Below the pieces are notes generated by a model that saw nothing but the letters and a program-made list of their open reading frames with translations, did no database searches and was not told the DNA's origin. A program made the translations under genes and the position numbers. This document shows, one piece after another, positions 9,235 to 18,659 of a DNA stretch of 64,000 bases; the stretch's first letter is position 1, and every line of letters begins with the position of its first letter. Source of the stretch: Paenibacillus sp. (lineage in GTDB: Bacteria; Bacillota; Bacilli; Paenibacillales; Paenibacillaceae); assembly GCA_023512345.1 (NCBI GenBank), contig JAILZT010000003.1, forward strand, positions 310,001 through 374,000. Direction: 5' to 3'.

Positions 9235-10386
9235 TTAATCTCTGTTACGTAGCCTTTTCAAAATAGTTTCAATTTGTTCGGCTACATATACCATTTGTTC
9301 ACTAGTATTACCCAAACCCATACTAAATCGAATCGCTGATTCCAAAAGATCTGCGGGCAACCCCATAGCTTTCAACACATGGGATATTTCCAAAGATCCC
9401 GAGGTACATGCTGATCCACTGGCTGCAGATATCTGCTCCATATCCAAATTCATAAGCATCACATCTGTTCTAACCTTAGGGAAGCTCAGATTAAGAATAT
9501 TAGGCAGGTAAAAGTTAGGATTTCCATTGATTGCATAACTTTCGCTCCCTATTCTCTGATCTAGCTCCTGCAGCAGCTTCTGACGCAGAAGAATTGCGTT
9601 CTCTTGTCTCTGCGGCAACCCTTGTACAGCCAGTTCCACAGCTTTGGCAAACCCTGCGGCCCCAGCTAGATTCTCTGTTCCGGCACGGCGTCCGCGCTCC
9701 TGAAGCCCTCCATGCTGTCTTGGATGGATGGGTGCCCCCCGTCTTGCATACAGACCACCAATGCCCTGGGGCCCATTGATTTTATGAGCGCTGAAGCTCA
9801 TATAATCTACTGGAATATCGCGGAGTGTTATAGGGAGTATACCTAGAACCTGCACAGCATCAACATGGAACAAAATCCCCATACTTTTCGCTAGGTCTCC
9901 AATTTCTACAATGGGCTGGACCGTTCCTATCTCATTATTGGCAAACATTACACTAATTAGTACCGTATCCGGCCTTATTGCCTCTCGAACATCCTCAACA
10001 CTAACTAATCCTGTACGATCTACAGGGAGGTAAGTGACACTATAGCCTTCTTTCTCCAGCACTTCACAGGTATGTAAAACGGCATGATGTTCTATTTTCG
10101 TGGTAATAATATGTTTTCCCTTATCGGAGGAGGATGCTGCAGCACCAAACAAGGCTAGATTATCGCTTTCTGTACCTCCGCTAGTGAACACCCACTCTTC
10201 CGGAGAGCAGCCCAAAGAGGAGGCAATAACGTCGCGTGCCCCGTTTATAATCTTTTTAGCTGCACGACCAAAGGAATGCACACTAGACGCGTTTCCGAAT
10301 TGCTCCGTCATTATCTTCAACATCACACCTGCCACCTCGGGATGTACCGGAGTGGAGGCTGCATGGTCTACATATATAGGTTTCAT
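9235..10386 (-). CDS. iscS: Cysteine desulfurase (IscS/NifS class, YrvO-like)
   Basis: A pyridoxal-phosphate enzyme that removes sulfur from cysteine for tRNA thiolation or Fe-S assembly. Key features are DHAASTPVHPEV at the N-terminus, HVDAVQVLG (PLP-contacting Asp), SFSAHKINGPQG with the PLP lysine near residue 200, and the catalytic cysteine loop SGSACTSGSLE near 322. Length (383) is normal. The neighbours cymR and mnmA match the B. subtilis cymR-yrvO-mnmA set, so it most likely feeds sulfur to MnmA. Here cymR and iscS are separated by a small gene and a repeat cluster. Confidence 0.95.
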   Translation of the reverse strand: MKPIYVDHAASTPVHPEVAGVMLKIMTEQFGNASSVHSFGRAAKKIINGARDVIASSLGCSPEEWVFTSGGTESDNLALFGAAASSSDKGKHIITTKIEHHAVLHTCEVLEKEGYSVTYLPVDRTGLVSVEDVREAIRPDTVLISVMFANNEIGTVQPIVEIGDLAKSMGILFHVDAVQVLGILPITLRDIPVDYMSFSAHKINGPQGIGGLYARRGAPIHPRQHGGLQERGRRAGTENLAGAAGFAKAVELAVQGLPQRQENAILLRQKLLQELDQRIGSESYAINGNPNFYLPNILNLSFPKVRTDVMLMNLDMEQISAASGSACTSGSLEISHVLKAMGLPADLLESAIRFSMGLGNTSEQMVYVAEQIETILKRLRNRD

Positions 10387-10654
10387 GGTTAAGGTCCCCG
10401 CTTCTAAACTTCTTTAAATATAAGACAAACGTTCGGTCTCCTTTATATCATACCCTTTAATTAGTATCAACACTTTAGATTGAATAGATAATCATTAATT
10501 TCAATTAGGTCTGTAGGGATAGTGTGTGACTAGAGTAAACATAACGGGATTAACTTCTATAGATAAAGTGGATAAAATTACGTGGAAATGCTAGAGCCCT
10601 AAACCAACGTGGTTACGGAGCGGGAGCTGTAAAAGCTTATCGTTATGAAAGGAA

Positions 10655-10852
10655 TTAACCCACGTGCTTCACTTTTGTAGGTTGCCAAGCAAGGATATTA
10701 TCCATACGAAAGATACGGGGAGAATCAGTTGTCAGGCAGGTTGCCCGAAGCATGCCATCCCGCATGTTTTTAATTTCGATTTTGCGCTGCGTGATCTTGC
10801 CGGCTTTGTCCATATACACAATTTCGACGATTTGACCCACATGCATCTTCAT
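10655..10852 (-). CDS. Small WYL-like beta-barrel protein under a probable LexA promoter
   Basis: A 65-residue protein starting MKMHVGQIVEIVYMD at an ATG (10852) preceded by AGGAGG. The pattern of a strand, a short GKITQR turn, then RDGMLRATC and PRIFRMDNILAW resembles the core and C-terminal strands of a WYL domain, where YCxxRxxxRxFRxDRI is typical, but with no helix-turn-helix attached. Upstream codons up to 10939 have no ribosome binding site and overlap the promoter. Two SOS-box-like sites flank its -10 box. I recognise no named family; a DNA-damage-induced ligand or nucleic-acid-sensing module is an inference. Confidence 0.75.
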   Translation of the reverse strand: MKMHVGQIVEIVYMDKAGKITQRKIEIKNMRDGMLRATCLTTDSPRIFRMDNILAWQPTKVKHVG

Positions 10853-10873
10853 AACCAGGCGCCTCCTAATATA

Positions 10874-10924
10874 AGAACATTTGTTTGTATAATCATTATA
10901 CCCAAACAGACGTTCGTTATGCAA
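10874..10924 (-). promoter_or_regulatory. Promoter with two LexA-type boxes for the WYL-like gene
   Basis: On the minus strand a -35-like TTGCAT (10919-10924) and a perfect TATAAT (10895-10900) are 18 bp apart. Between them is CGAAC-GTCT-GTTTG (10903-10916). Just past the -10 is CAAAC-AAAT-GTTCT (10874-10887). The Gram-positive LexA consensus is CGAAC-N4-GTTCG; each site has 1-2 departures from the strict form. Their placement over the polymerase footprint is what a LexA-repressed promoter should show. Confidence 0.65.
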
Positions 10925-10998
10925 TGGTAAAAAGAGCATTTTGTTAGAGAATTAACAGGGACTCAGTTGCCGAGAATCCTAATTGTAGACGGATAATC

Positions 10999-11185
10999 TT
11001 AGAGGGAAAAACTCCCTCTAAACTTCTTTAAATGCGGATTATTCAGGGGATAGAGGGAAATACTCCCTATATTTCTGCGAATCCTCCCTGAAGATGGCCA
11101 AAAGCATATAATTAGAGGGAAAAATCCCTTCTAAACTGCCACCATGGAGGATTTCGCGATATTTAGAGGGGGACAATCCCTCTAA
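10999..11185. repeat. Cluster of four palindromic repeats (TTAGAGGGA-loop-TCCCTCTAA)
   Basis: Four copies of a 21-23 bp inverted repeat lie at 10999-11021, 11050-11072, 11112-11134 and 11163-11185, with starts 51, 62 and 51 bp apart. Arms are 8-9 bp with 4-6 nt loops. Copies 2 and 3 carry paired or single changes (for example TATAGAGGGA/TCCCTATAT), which suggests the hairpin rather than the exact sequence is kept. They lie between the WYL-like gene and cymR. Confidence 0.8.
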
Positions 11186-11270
11186 ATTCTTCGTAGAAGA
11201 ATGTAAAGGGAACTGATCAACTGACGTTAAAGTTGCAGCAAAATTTTTTCCAAGTTTTTCTAGCTCCACA

Positions 11271-11301
11271 AAAAAAAATACCCCGCCAATGGCAGGGTAG
11301 G
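11271..11301 (-). terminator. cymR terminator
   Basis: Minus-strand hairpin CTACCCTGCC/GGCGGGGTA with a 3-nt loop, followed by nine U, starting 20 bp past the cymR stop. Confidence 0.9.
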
Positions 11302-11321
11302 CAACTAGTAGTGATGCTGTT

Positions 11322-11741
11322 CTAAATATAGAACATGTAGTTGTCGATATGACTTTCTTCTTTGTAGTTAATCAGGTCCGATAGGGTGGTGGAATCAAGA
11401 ACATCCGCAATACTGTCGCGAATACGAATCCATAGGTCTCGTTTGGCTGGATCATCTTCCTCAGTAAAGTCTACGGGAGAAATCGGTCCTTCTAGGACAC
11501 GGATGATATCACCGGCGGTAATTGTTCCCGCTTCACGTGATAAGATATATCCGCCATAAGCTCCGCGAATACTTTTTACAAGCCCTGCATTCCGTAAAGG
11601 GGCAATCAGCTGCTCCAGATAATGCTCGGACAATCCATTTTTCTCGGCGATGCTCTTAAGCGAAGTTGGACCTTCGCCGTATTTGATGGCAAGCTCCATC
11701 ATAATGGTCAACCCGTAACGACCTTTAGTAGATATTTTCAA
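11322..11741 (-). CDS. cymR: Rrf2-family regulator, CymR type
   Basis: A 139-residue Rrf2 winged-helix repressor: MKISTKGRYGLTIMMELA, then the recognition region (about 25-60, SEHYLEQLIAPLRNAGLVKSI) and the GGYILSRE wing. The protein contains no cysteine, so it cannot be an Fe-S IscR-type sensor. This fits CymR, the master repressor of cysteine metabolism that works with CysK. It is divergent from mnmA and upstream of iscS, as in Bacillus. The function of the local targets is inferred from this context. Confidence 0.9.
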   Translation of the reverse strand: MKISTKGRYGLTIMMELAIKYGEGPTSLKSIAEKNGLSEHYLEQLIAPLRNAGLVKSIRGAYGGYILSREAGTITAGDIIRVLEGPISPVDFTEEDDPAKRDLWIRIRDSIADVLDSTTLSDLINYKEESHIDNYMFYI

Positions 11742-11983
11742 AGGGGCACCTCTTTCGATAAATTGCTGAGTTTATACTATAAAATAATCAGTAAGCGTTA
11801 CAGGTTTTGATATCTCCGTATTCCGATGTTCACTCTTAGTTTATGTTACCATATTCGCGCTTACATTTGGAGAACAAAACGTAACTTTTTGCAAGAATGT
11901 TCTTCCCTCGTGGACAAATTTGAAATTTTGACTACTTCAAAGTACTTTAATCCTTCTAACGGGCAGTTTACAGCACACGGGTA

Positions 11984-13179
<1,196 letters not shown>

Positions 13180-13221
13180 GCAGTCTATCGTAGTTCTTGA
13201 AAACTACATCAAATAAATAAA

Positions 13222-13261
13222 ACAGCAAGTCTCCGAATAATTGGAGGCTTGCTGTTTTTTT
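13222..13261 (+). terminator. mnmA terminator
   Basis: Hairpin with arms ACAGCAAG-CTCC / GGAG-CTTGCTGT followed by seven T on the plus strand, 43 bp past the mnmA stop. Confidence 0.92.
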
Positions 13262-13283
13262 CTGAAGTGAGGATAGCAAATTA

Positions 13284-13784
13284 TTATTCCTCTTCATCAA
13301 AAAGATCCCCATGGGGTTGTGCTTCTAACCCTACCTGTGGTTCCAACTTCATCGTTATATGGCCGGCAGCATTTCGTCCGACCCATTTTATAGAACCCTC
13401 TCCTTTTGGGATTGTTATGGACATATCCTTGTTCCCTTCACCCTCCCATAGGGTAATCAACTGATCGTCCGACGTGATCTGAACAAGCTTAAAATCCCCA
13501 CGTTTAATCTTCCCGCTAATCATAATTTGGGTCATTGTGTCAGATGTGCTAGTTAAATACCACGCTGTGTAGACGCCAGAAAAACCTGAGAAATCTACAT
13601 CTCCCTGCTCCTGGGTAACTTCTCCGACTTTGTTTGAGAACGAATAGCTGTCCCCCGATTCTTTAAGCCTATCCTCATTCTCAAAAATTTCACCTTGTGA
13701 CCCACTTCTACATCCGCCCAAGCAAAGCAACACTATTAGCAAAATGATAGTTTTTATAGATCGATTCAATAAACACTCCACCAC
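13284..13784 (-). CDS. Putative lipoprotein, unknown function
   Basis: A protein of up to 166 residues with an N-terminal hydrophobic stretch ending in LCLGGC, a good lipobox (lipidated Cys near residue 24), then a polar linker and a beta-rich domain of about 100 residues. The start is uncertain: GTG at 13784, or TTG at 13769, which is better spaced from GGTGGAG. The acidic tail ends DEEE. No family is recognised. It converges with mnmA and is followed at 13.8-13.9 kb by the opp terminator. It probably sits on the outer face of the membrane. Confidence 0.75.
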   Translation of the reverse strand: MVECLLNRSIKTIILLIVLLCLGGCRSGSQGEIFENEDRLKESGDSYSFSNKVGEVTQEQGDVDFSGFSGVYTAWYLTSTSDTMTQIMISGKIKRGDFKLVQITSDDQLITLWEGEGNKDMSITIPKGEGSIKWVGRNAAGHITMKLEPQVGLEAQPHGDLFDEEE

Positions 13785-13885
13785 CCTAATATATTCCTCT
13801 TTATGGTAAAATTTACACTATTCAGCTCAACTTAAATGTTATAAACGTCACAAAGCAATACTAATTCCTTGGGCATGAAAACAAT

Positions 13886-13927
13886 AAAAAAAGACCTCCG
13901 CTCCACATTTCAGGAGCCAGAGGTCTC
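13886..13927 (-). terminator. Terminator of the opp operon
   Basis: Minus-strand stem GACCTCTGGCTCCTG against near-complement CGGAGGTC with internal pairing, followed by seven U. It lies 35 bp past the oppA-type stop. Confidence 0.88.
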
Positions 13928-13961
13928 AGGTTAATATTCAAAATCTGTATAAGTTACACTG

Positions 13962-15803
13962 TTATTCCGCAACAGCCGCTTTATCAGCCGAAACTGCCAA
14001 TTGATTCAAGTAAATATCGCTACCTTGCCCAATTGTATAGTTGAGAATCCGATTATTGACCGGCACAACCTTGGCACGATACAGGGTTGGGAATACTGGA
14101 ATTTCTTCAACCATGAACTTCTGCCATTGTTTATATATGTCTTTACGAGTGGGTACATCGAAGGCTTTCTCAGATATCCCCTCTGCGATCAAACGATCAT
14201 TCTCTTCACTGGCATAACGTGGGAAGTTATAAATGGCATCCCGTCCGTAAAGGCCATTTGGATCGACATCATTACCTACATTCCATGCGCCTTGATATAC
14301 ATCAACAGTAGGATCATCCTCGCCATTGGAGCCTACCCGATCATAGAACGTATTAAATTCGACCATTTCCAAGGTCACATTAAGACCGATAGCCTTCCAA
14401 GACTGAACATAATATTGAGCTAACGGTTCGGCAATATCAGATCCTGTCATGGACATGAAATTTATCTTAAGCTCACTGCCATCCGGATTGGTTCTGAATT
14501 CACCATTCAGCTTATATCCGGCATCATCTAGAATCTTCTTGGCTGCCTCAGGATCAAAAGGAACCCCAGGATTATCATTATCGTGGTACTCAGGGTGGGA
14601 TGGAGGTATTAATGTTGTTGCATTCCACCGCAGACCATTATAGAACTTTTTACCGACGGTATCATTATCTACCGCAGCCCACATAGCTTTACGCAGGTTC
14701 ACATCAGCCATCTTAGCCTTAGGATCTGGAGCAACTACTTTTTTAGCTGCATCCCACTTACCCAGCTTAAAGCCTATATATGTGTACGCCATGTCTGTAG
14801 TACCAATGAACTCAACATTTGACATCTTAGCGTTGTCCGGATATTGATCGACCGGGAAGGAATCTACCAGGTCCACTCCGCCAGTCTTCAGTTCCTGAAC
14901 AATGGTTGTTGGGTTGATGACCTTCAGGATCACTTTATCCAAGGCAGGTGCCCCGCGCCAATAGTCATCATTTCGGACAAAGACCACTGATTCACCAGGA
15001 ACAATGCTTTCTACTTTAAAGGGCCCGAAGCCAATCGGCTTTTGGCGTACTTCTGGAGAAGCTGAAATTTTAGCCACATCCATGCCACCAAAAATATGCT
15101 TGGCTAAAGGGTATATCCAAATACTTCCTGTTAACAAGGAAGGTGTCGATTTGGCATAAGTAATTTGCAGCTTTTTATCGCTCAACACTTTAATTCCAGA
15201 GATGGTTTTCGCCTTGCCCGCATGGTAGGCATCCATTCCTTCAATATTTGTAAAATCAGAACCATAACGCGGACCGTCATAAGCTGGGTTACCGATAACT
15301 TCATGTGCGAACAGCCAATCCTCGGCCGTTACCGGCTTACCATCCTGCCAGTTCACATTGTCGCGAATCGTAAAGGTGAATGTACGGCCGTCCTCAGCTA
15401 CTTCATATGTGGCAGCACCATCGTTGGTGTAAACATAGTTAGCGTCCCAGGTTAACAAGCCTTCATCAAACCAATTTAATACTTGAGAGTCAGGATCTCC
15501 GGAGTAGAAATTCCAGTTCAGTGTTCCTTCAAAAGGAGTGTCGGAAACAAGACCGAAGGTTATTGTGCCGCCTTTAAGAGCTTCACCCTGGTTTGTTTTG
15601 TCAGCATTGAAATCTTCAATGGAATAAATGCCGTCTTCTGGTTCAGGTGCTGCAGTCGCTTCTGCCGCCTTCTCCGTTGCGGAAGGTGCTGCAGTTGGCT
15701 CAGCCGCCTCCTTGTTGTTGTTGGAGCTGCAAGCAGCAACAACAAACAATAACACTAACATTAATGCAAAGAGTAGAGATTTCGAACGAATGGATTTACT
15801 CAT
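13962..15803 (-). CDS. oppA: Oligopeptide ABC transporter substrate-binding lipoprotein (OppA-like)
   Basis: Extracytoplasmic solute receptor of family 5 (peptide/nickel class), about 613 residues. The start at 15803 follows GGGAGG; an upstream in-frame start at 15869 lies inside the permease gene. The N-terminus has a Lys/Arg region, a hydrophobic core and the lipobox VVAAC, then an Ala/Pro/Glu-rich linker. The mature domain contains the family signature region WQDGKPVTAEDW near residue 150. It is the last of five genes in order D-F-B-C-A, so the receptor is promoter-distal. Peptide specificity cannot be read. Confidence 0.93.
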   Translation of the reverse strand: MSKSIRSKSLLFALMLVLLFVVAACSSNNNKEAAEPTAAPSATEKAAEATAAPEPEDGIYSIEDFNADKTNQGEALKGGTITFGLVSDTPFEGTLNWNFYSGDPDSQVLNWFDEGLLTWDANYVYTNDGAATYEVAEDGRTFTFTIRDNVNWQDGKPVTAEDWLFAHEVIGNPAYDGPRYGSDFTNIEGMDAYHAGKAKTISGIKVLSDKKLQITYAKSTPSLLTGSIWIYPLAKHIFGGMDVAKISASPEVRQKPIGFGPFKVESIVPGESVVFVRNDDYWRGAPALDKVILKVINPTTIVQELKTGGVDLVDSFPVDQYPDNAKMSNVEFIGTTDMAYTYIGFKLGKWDAAKKVVAPDPKAKMADVNLRKAMWAAVDNDTVGKKFYNGLRWNATTLIPPSHPEYHDNDNPGVPFDPEAAKKILDDAGYKLNGEFRTNPDGSELKINFMSMTGSDIAEPLAQYYVQSWKAIGLNVTLEMVEFNTFYDRVGSNGEDDPTVDVYQGAWNVGNDVDPNGLYGRDAIYNFPRYASEENDRLIAEGISEKAFDVPTRKDIYKQWQKFMVEEIPVFPTLYRAKVVPVNNRILNYTIGQGSDIYLNQLAVSADKAAVAE

Positions 15804-15819
15804 GTGATCATTTCCTCCC

Positions 15820-16740
15820 TTATCCTTTTCTTTGTCTTGCGTCCGTCGCACGCTTGAGCGCTTGACCAACGTTATTTATACTCAACATCAATACCAAGAT
15901 CAGTATAGATGCGGGTAACCATATCCACCACCGGAACTCGAGGGTTTGAGGATTTCTTGCATAGCTGACTAAGGTCCCAAGGCTGGGTGTGCTCTCAGGA
16001 AAACCAAATCCAAGAAAGGATAATCCTGATTCCAGGCCAATATTAGCTGCCAAATTCAGAGTCATCGTTACGATGATAATCGAGCTTAAATTCGGCAGAA
16101 CTTGAGAGAACATGATTTTGAGGTTGGAGGAGCCTACGGTTTTGGAAGCTTGAACGTAATCGAGCTCCTTTTCCTGCAAGGTTTTGGAACGAATTAACCT
16201 AGCAATACCCATCCATAGAAAAGCTGTCATGATCAGAGAGAACGATAACGTGTTGTATTTCGGAACTGCGGTTACGAAGGCAATAACGATCATCAGCATG
16301 GGCAGAATCATGAAGAAATCCAAAATTCTCATAACAATATTATCAATGGTTCCACCGAAATATCCGGATACCAGCCCGACTAAAATACCAATGATTCCTG
16401 TAAATACAGTGACTATTATCCCTATACTTAGGGAGTTCCTCGTTCCGATAATAAGCTGCCCGAAGACATCTCGACCTCCATAATCTGTACCTAACCAGAA
16501 CTTGGCCGAGGGCTTCTCATAGAGTGCAAATAAATCGACCGTTACGATCTCTTTTTGATCCAAAAATAAGGATATTCCGTATACTCCTGCTACTAGCATG
16601 AATAGAAAAATCAATGAAACTAATGCCAGCTTATCCCGCACAATTTCCCGCCAAATTATTTTCCAGCTTGATGGGCTTCTGTCCGTTTCCTGCAGCATCG
16701 TTGCTTTTGTGCTTACCTTTGCCACTCCAATCACCCCCAT
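15820..16740 (-). CDS. oppC: Oligopeptide ABC transporter permease (OppC-like)
   Basis: A 306-residue inner-membrane permease with six predicted membrane helices. The long N-terminal part carries the OppC_N domain, with GTDYGGRDVFGQLIIGTRNSL. The EAA loop (about 180-205, ASKTVGSSNLKIMFSQVLPN) contacts the ATPases. The start is the ATG at 16740 or the GTG at 16725, which has GGGGTGA just upstream. It lies 17 bp after oppB and 16 bp before oppA. Confidence 0.93.
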   Translation of the reverse strand: MGVIGVAKVSTKATMLQETDRSPSSWKIIWREIVRDKLALVSLIFLFMLVAGVYGISLFLDQKEIVTVDLFALYEKPSAKFWLGTDYGGRDVFGQLIIGTRNSLSIGIIVTVFTGIIGILVGLVSGYFGGTIDNIVMRILDFFMILPMLMIVIAFVTAVPKYNTLSFSLIMTAFLWMGIARLIRSKTLQEKELDYVQASKTVGSSNLKIMFSQVLPNLSSIIIVTMTLNLAANIGLESGLSFLGFGFPESTPSLGTLVSYARNPQTLEFRWWIWLPASILILVLMLSINNVGQALKRATDARQRKG

Positions 16741-16756
16741 GTGTTCAGCCTGAATT

Positions 16757-17719
16757 TTATTTAATTCGGATCCGAGGATCGACTAAGCTTAAAATAATAT
16801 CCGATAACAGAGCTCCGAGAATGGAGGCTATTCCGTATAAAAGAACGAGCGCGGTAACGACACTGAAATCCCGAATGGTTATGGAGCTTAAAAACAACAT
16901 CCCCATCCCCGGGTAGCTGAAAATACTCTCGACAAATACGGTGCCCCCAATTAATCCAGTAATTTCATAACCAAAAAATGCGGCAATCGGCAGTAAGGAG
17001 TTGCGAAAAATATGGCGATTATAAACCCTCGACTCCGAAGCCCCCTTGGCCCGCGCGGTAAGGATATAATCTTTTTGCTTCGTATCAATGATTTCATTTC
17101 TTAGATATTGAACGGTGGCTACTGTTGAAATTAGAGCAATGGATAAGGCCGGCAGCAGTAAGTGTGTAAATTTACTCAATGCATAGCTGAATGTTCCTGG
17201 AACTTCACCTGGGGCCACGCTCCCCCCCGTCGGGAACCAATGGAAATGGAAGCCAAACACCCATAACATTAATAAAGCGAATATAAATAACGGTGCTGCG
17301 AATCCTACGTAGGTGTAGCCAGTAATCAAGCGATCCCCCCAAGTGTCGTTAAATCGTCCACTAGTAATCCCTAAAGGGATCGCAATGAGATAAATAAGAA
17401 TGAGCGTAACCAGGGACAACCAGACGGTATTCATCAGCCGTTGCCCGATCAGCTCCGATACCGGCATTTTAAAGCGAAAGGATTGACCGAAGTCCCCTTG
17501 AACCGCATTGCTAATCCAATCCCAATACTGTATGTACCATGGATTATTTAATCCGAGCTTTTCTCTCATAGCTTCCAGTGCCTCAGGGTCGATGCTGGGA
17601 TCCAGCATTCCGGTCAAGGCATCACCCGGCATAGCCTTCGCCATCAGAAAGACAATAAGACTTAACACGAATATTTGCGGGATCATAATCAGAATCCGAC
17701 GTACAATTATCTTCCACAT
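16757..17719 (-). CDS. oppB: Oligopeptide ABC transporter permease (OppB-like)
   Basis: A 320-residue membrane permease. The N-terminal helix and MPGDALTGMLDP periplasmic segment are typical of OppB/DppB. The EAA motif (ARAKGASESRVYNRHIFRNSL) lies near residue 225. It is the heterodimer partner of the following oppC-type gene. It starts 4 bp after the oppF stop, which indicates tight translational coupling. Confidence 0.93.
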   Translation of the reverse strand: MWKIIVRRILIMIPQIFVLSLIVFLMAKAMPGDALTGMLDPSIDPEALEAMREKLGLNNPWYIQYWDWISNAVQGDFGQSFRFKMPVSELIGQRLMNTVWLSLVTLILIYLIAIPLGITSGRFNDTWGDRLITGYTYVGFAAPLFIFALLMLWVFGFHFHWFPTGGSVAPGEVPGTFSYALSKFTHLLLPALSIALISTVATVQYLRNEIIDTKQKDYILTARAKGASESRVYNRHIFRNSLLPIAAFFGYEITGLIGGTVFVESIFSYPGMGMLFLSSITIRDFSVVTALVLLYGIASILGALLSDIILSLVDPRIRIK

Positions 17720-17723
17720 AGTC

Positions 17724-18659
17724 TCAACCTTTCTCAGGCAATGCTACCAGATGGGTCTCGGATATTGCTTTTAATGAGTAGGCCAATCCCTCTTCATCAA
17801 AATAATTCCGGTAAGCTTGTTCATACTCTTCACTTACTGACTTTCGGAATTGCGTCTGCTTGTCACGCTGCAAGGGGTCGATGTCAGGGATAGCTGCAAT
17901 AAGGCGTTTGGTATAAATATGCTGGGGATTGTCAAAAATATCCTTAGTAGTCCCCTGCTCCACATGCCGTCCTTTGTACATAATCCCAATGTGATCACAC
18001 ATATGCCTAATAATTCCGAGATCATGACTGATAAAAAGGTAGGTAAGGTTCAATTCCTTTTGAATATCCTGCATAAAATTCAGCACCTGGGCCTGCACAG
18101 AGACATCCAGAGCGGAAACGGGCTCATCTGCAATAATAAGCTTTGGCTTCAAAGCTATGGCTCTAGCAATACCGATACGCTGTCTTTGTCCCCCAGAGAA
18201 TTCATGTGGATATTTATATATATTCTCGGGACTTAACCCTACCTGTAAAAGCAGTTCCTGCACCCTTCGCTTCTCTTCCCCCGGAGATAATTTCTCGAAA
18301 TTCCGCAGCGGCTCAGCAATAATATCAAGAACACGCTTCTTAGGATTCAGTGAAGAATAAGGGTCCTGAAAAATCATTTGAATATCCTTGCGGACATTTC
18401 TTTGTTTCCGTACACCTTTAAGTGCCAGATCCTGTCCTTCAAAAATAACACTGCCTGCAGTAATCGAATTCAGCCCAATTATGGCACGGCCTGTCGTTGT
18501 TTTGCCGGAACCAGACTCACCTACTAGACCATAGGTCTGCCCAGGCTCGATGGTGAAGCTGACATTATCAACCGCCTTTACTGAACCTATATCCTTACTG
18601 AAGATCCCTCCACGTATCGGAAAATGAACCTTCAGATTCCTAACTTCAAGTAGTCCCAT
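17724..18659 (-). CDS. oppF: Oligopeptide ABC transporter ATP-binding protein (OppF-like)
   Basis: A 311-residue ATPase with Walker A GESGSGKTT (about 44-52), signature FSGGQRQRIGIAR, Walker B LIIADEP and a switch His in FISHDLG. The start at 18659 follows GAGGAGG inside the end of oppD, giving a 14-bp overlap. It lacks the C-terminal cysteine cluster of the oligopeptide ABC-ATPase family, which OppD keeps. It works with OppD as a heterodimer powering import. Confidence 0.93.
   Translation of the reverse strand: MGLLEVRNLKVHFPIRGGIFSKDIGSVKAVDNVSFTIEPGQTYGLVGESGSGKTTTGRAIIGLNSITAGSVIFEGQDLALKGVRKQRNVRKDIQMIFQDPYSSLNPKKRVLDIIAEPLRNFEKLSPGEEKRRVQELLLQVGLSPENIYKYPHEFSGGQRQRIGIARAIALKPKLIIADEPVSALDVSVQAQVLNFMQDIQKELNLTYLFISHDLGIIRHMCDHIGIMYKGRHVEQGTTKDIFDNPQHIYTKRLIAAIPDIDPLQRDKQTQFRKSVSEEYEQAYRNYFDEEGLAYSLKAISETHLVALPEKG

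Noticed and set aside
10413..10442. CAAACGTTCG upstream of iscS as a LexA box
   Set aside because: The half-sites abut with no 4-nt spacer, so it does not fit CGAAC-N4-GTTCG; left unassigned.
11039..11269. Open reading frame of 76 codons over the palindromic repeats
   Set aside because: Its repeated EG-x-FPSNY-like words are produced by the palindromes themselves; there is no good ribosome binding site, and composition follows the repeats.
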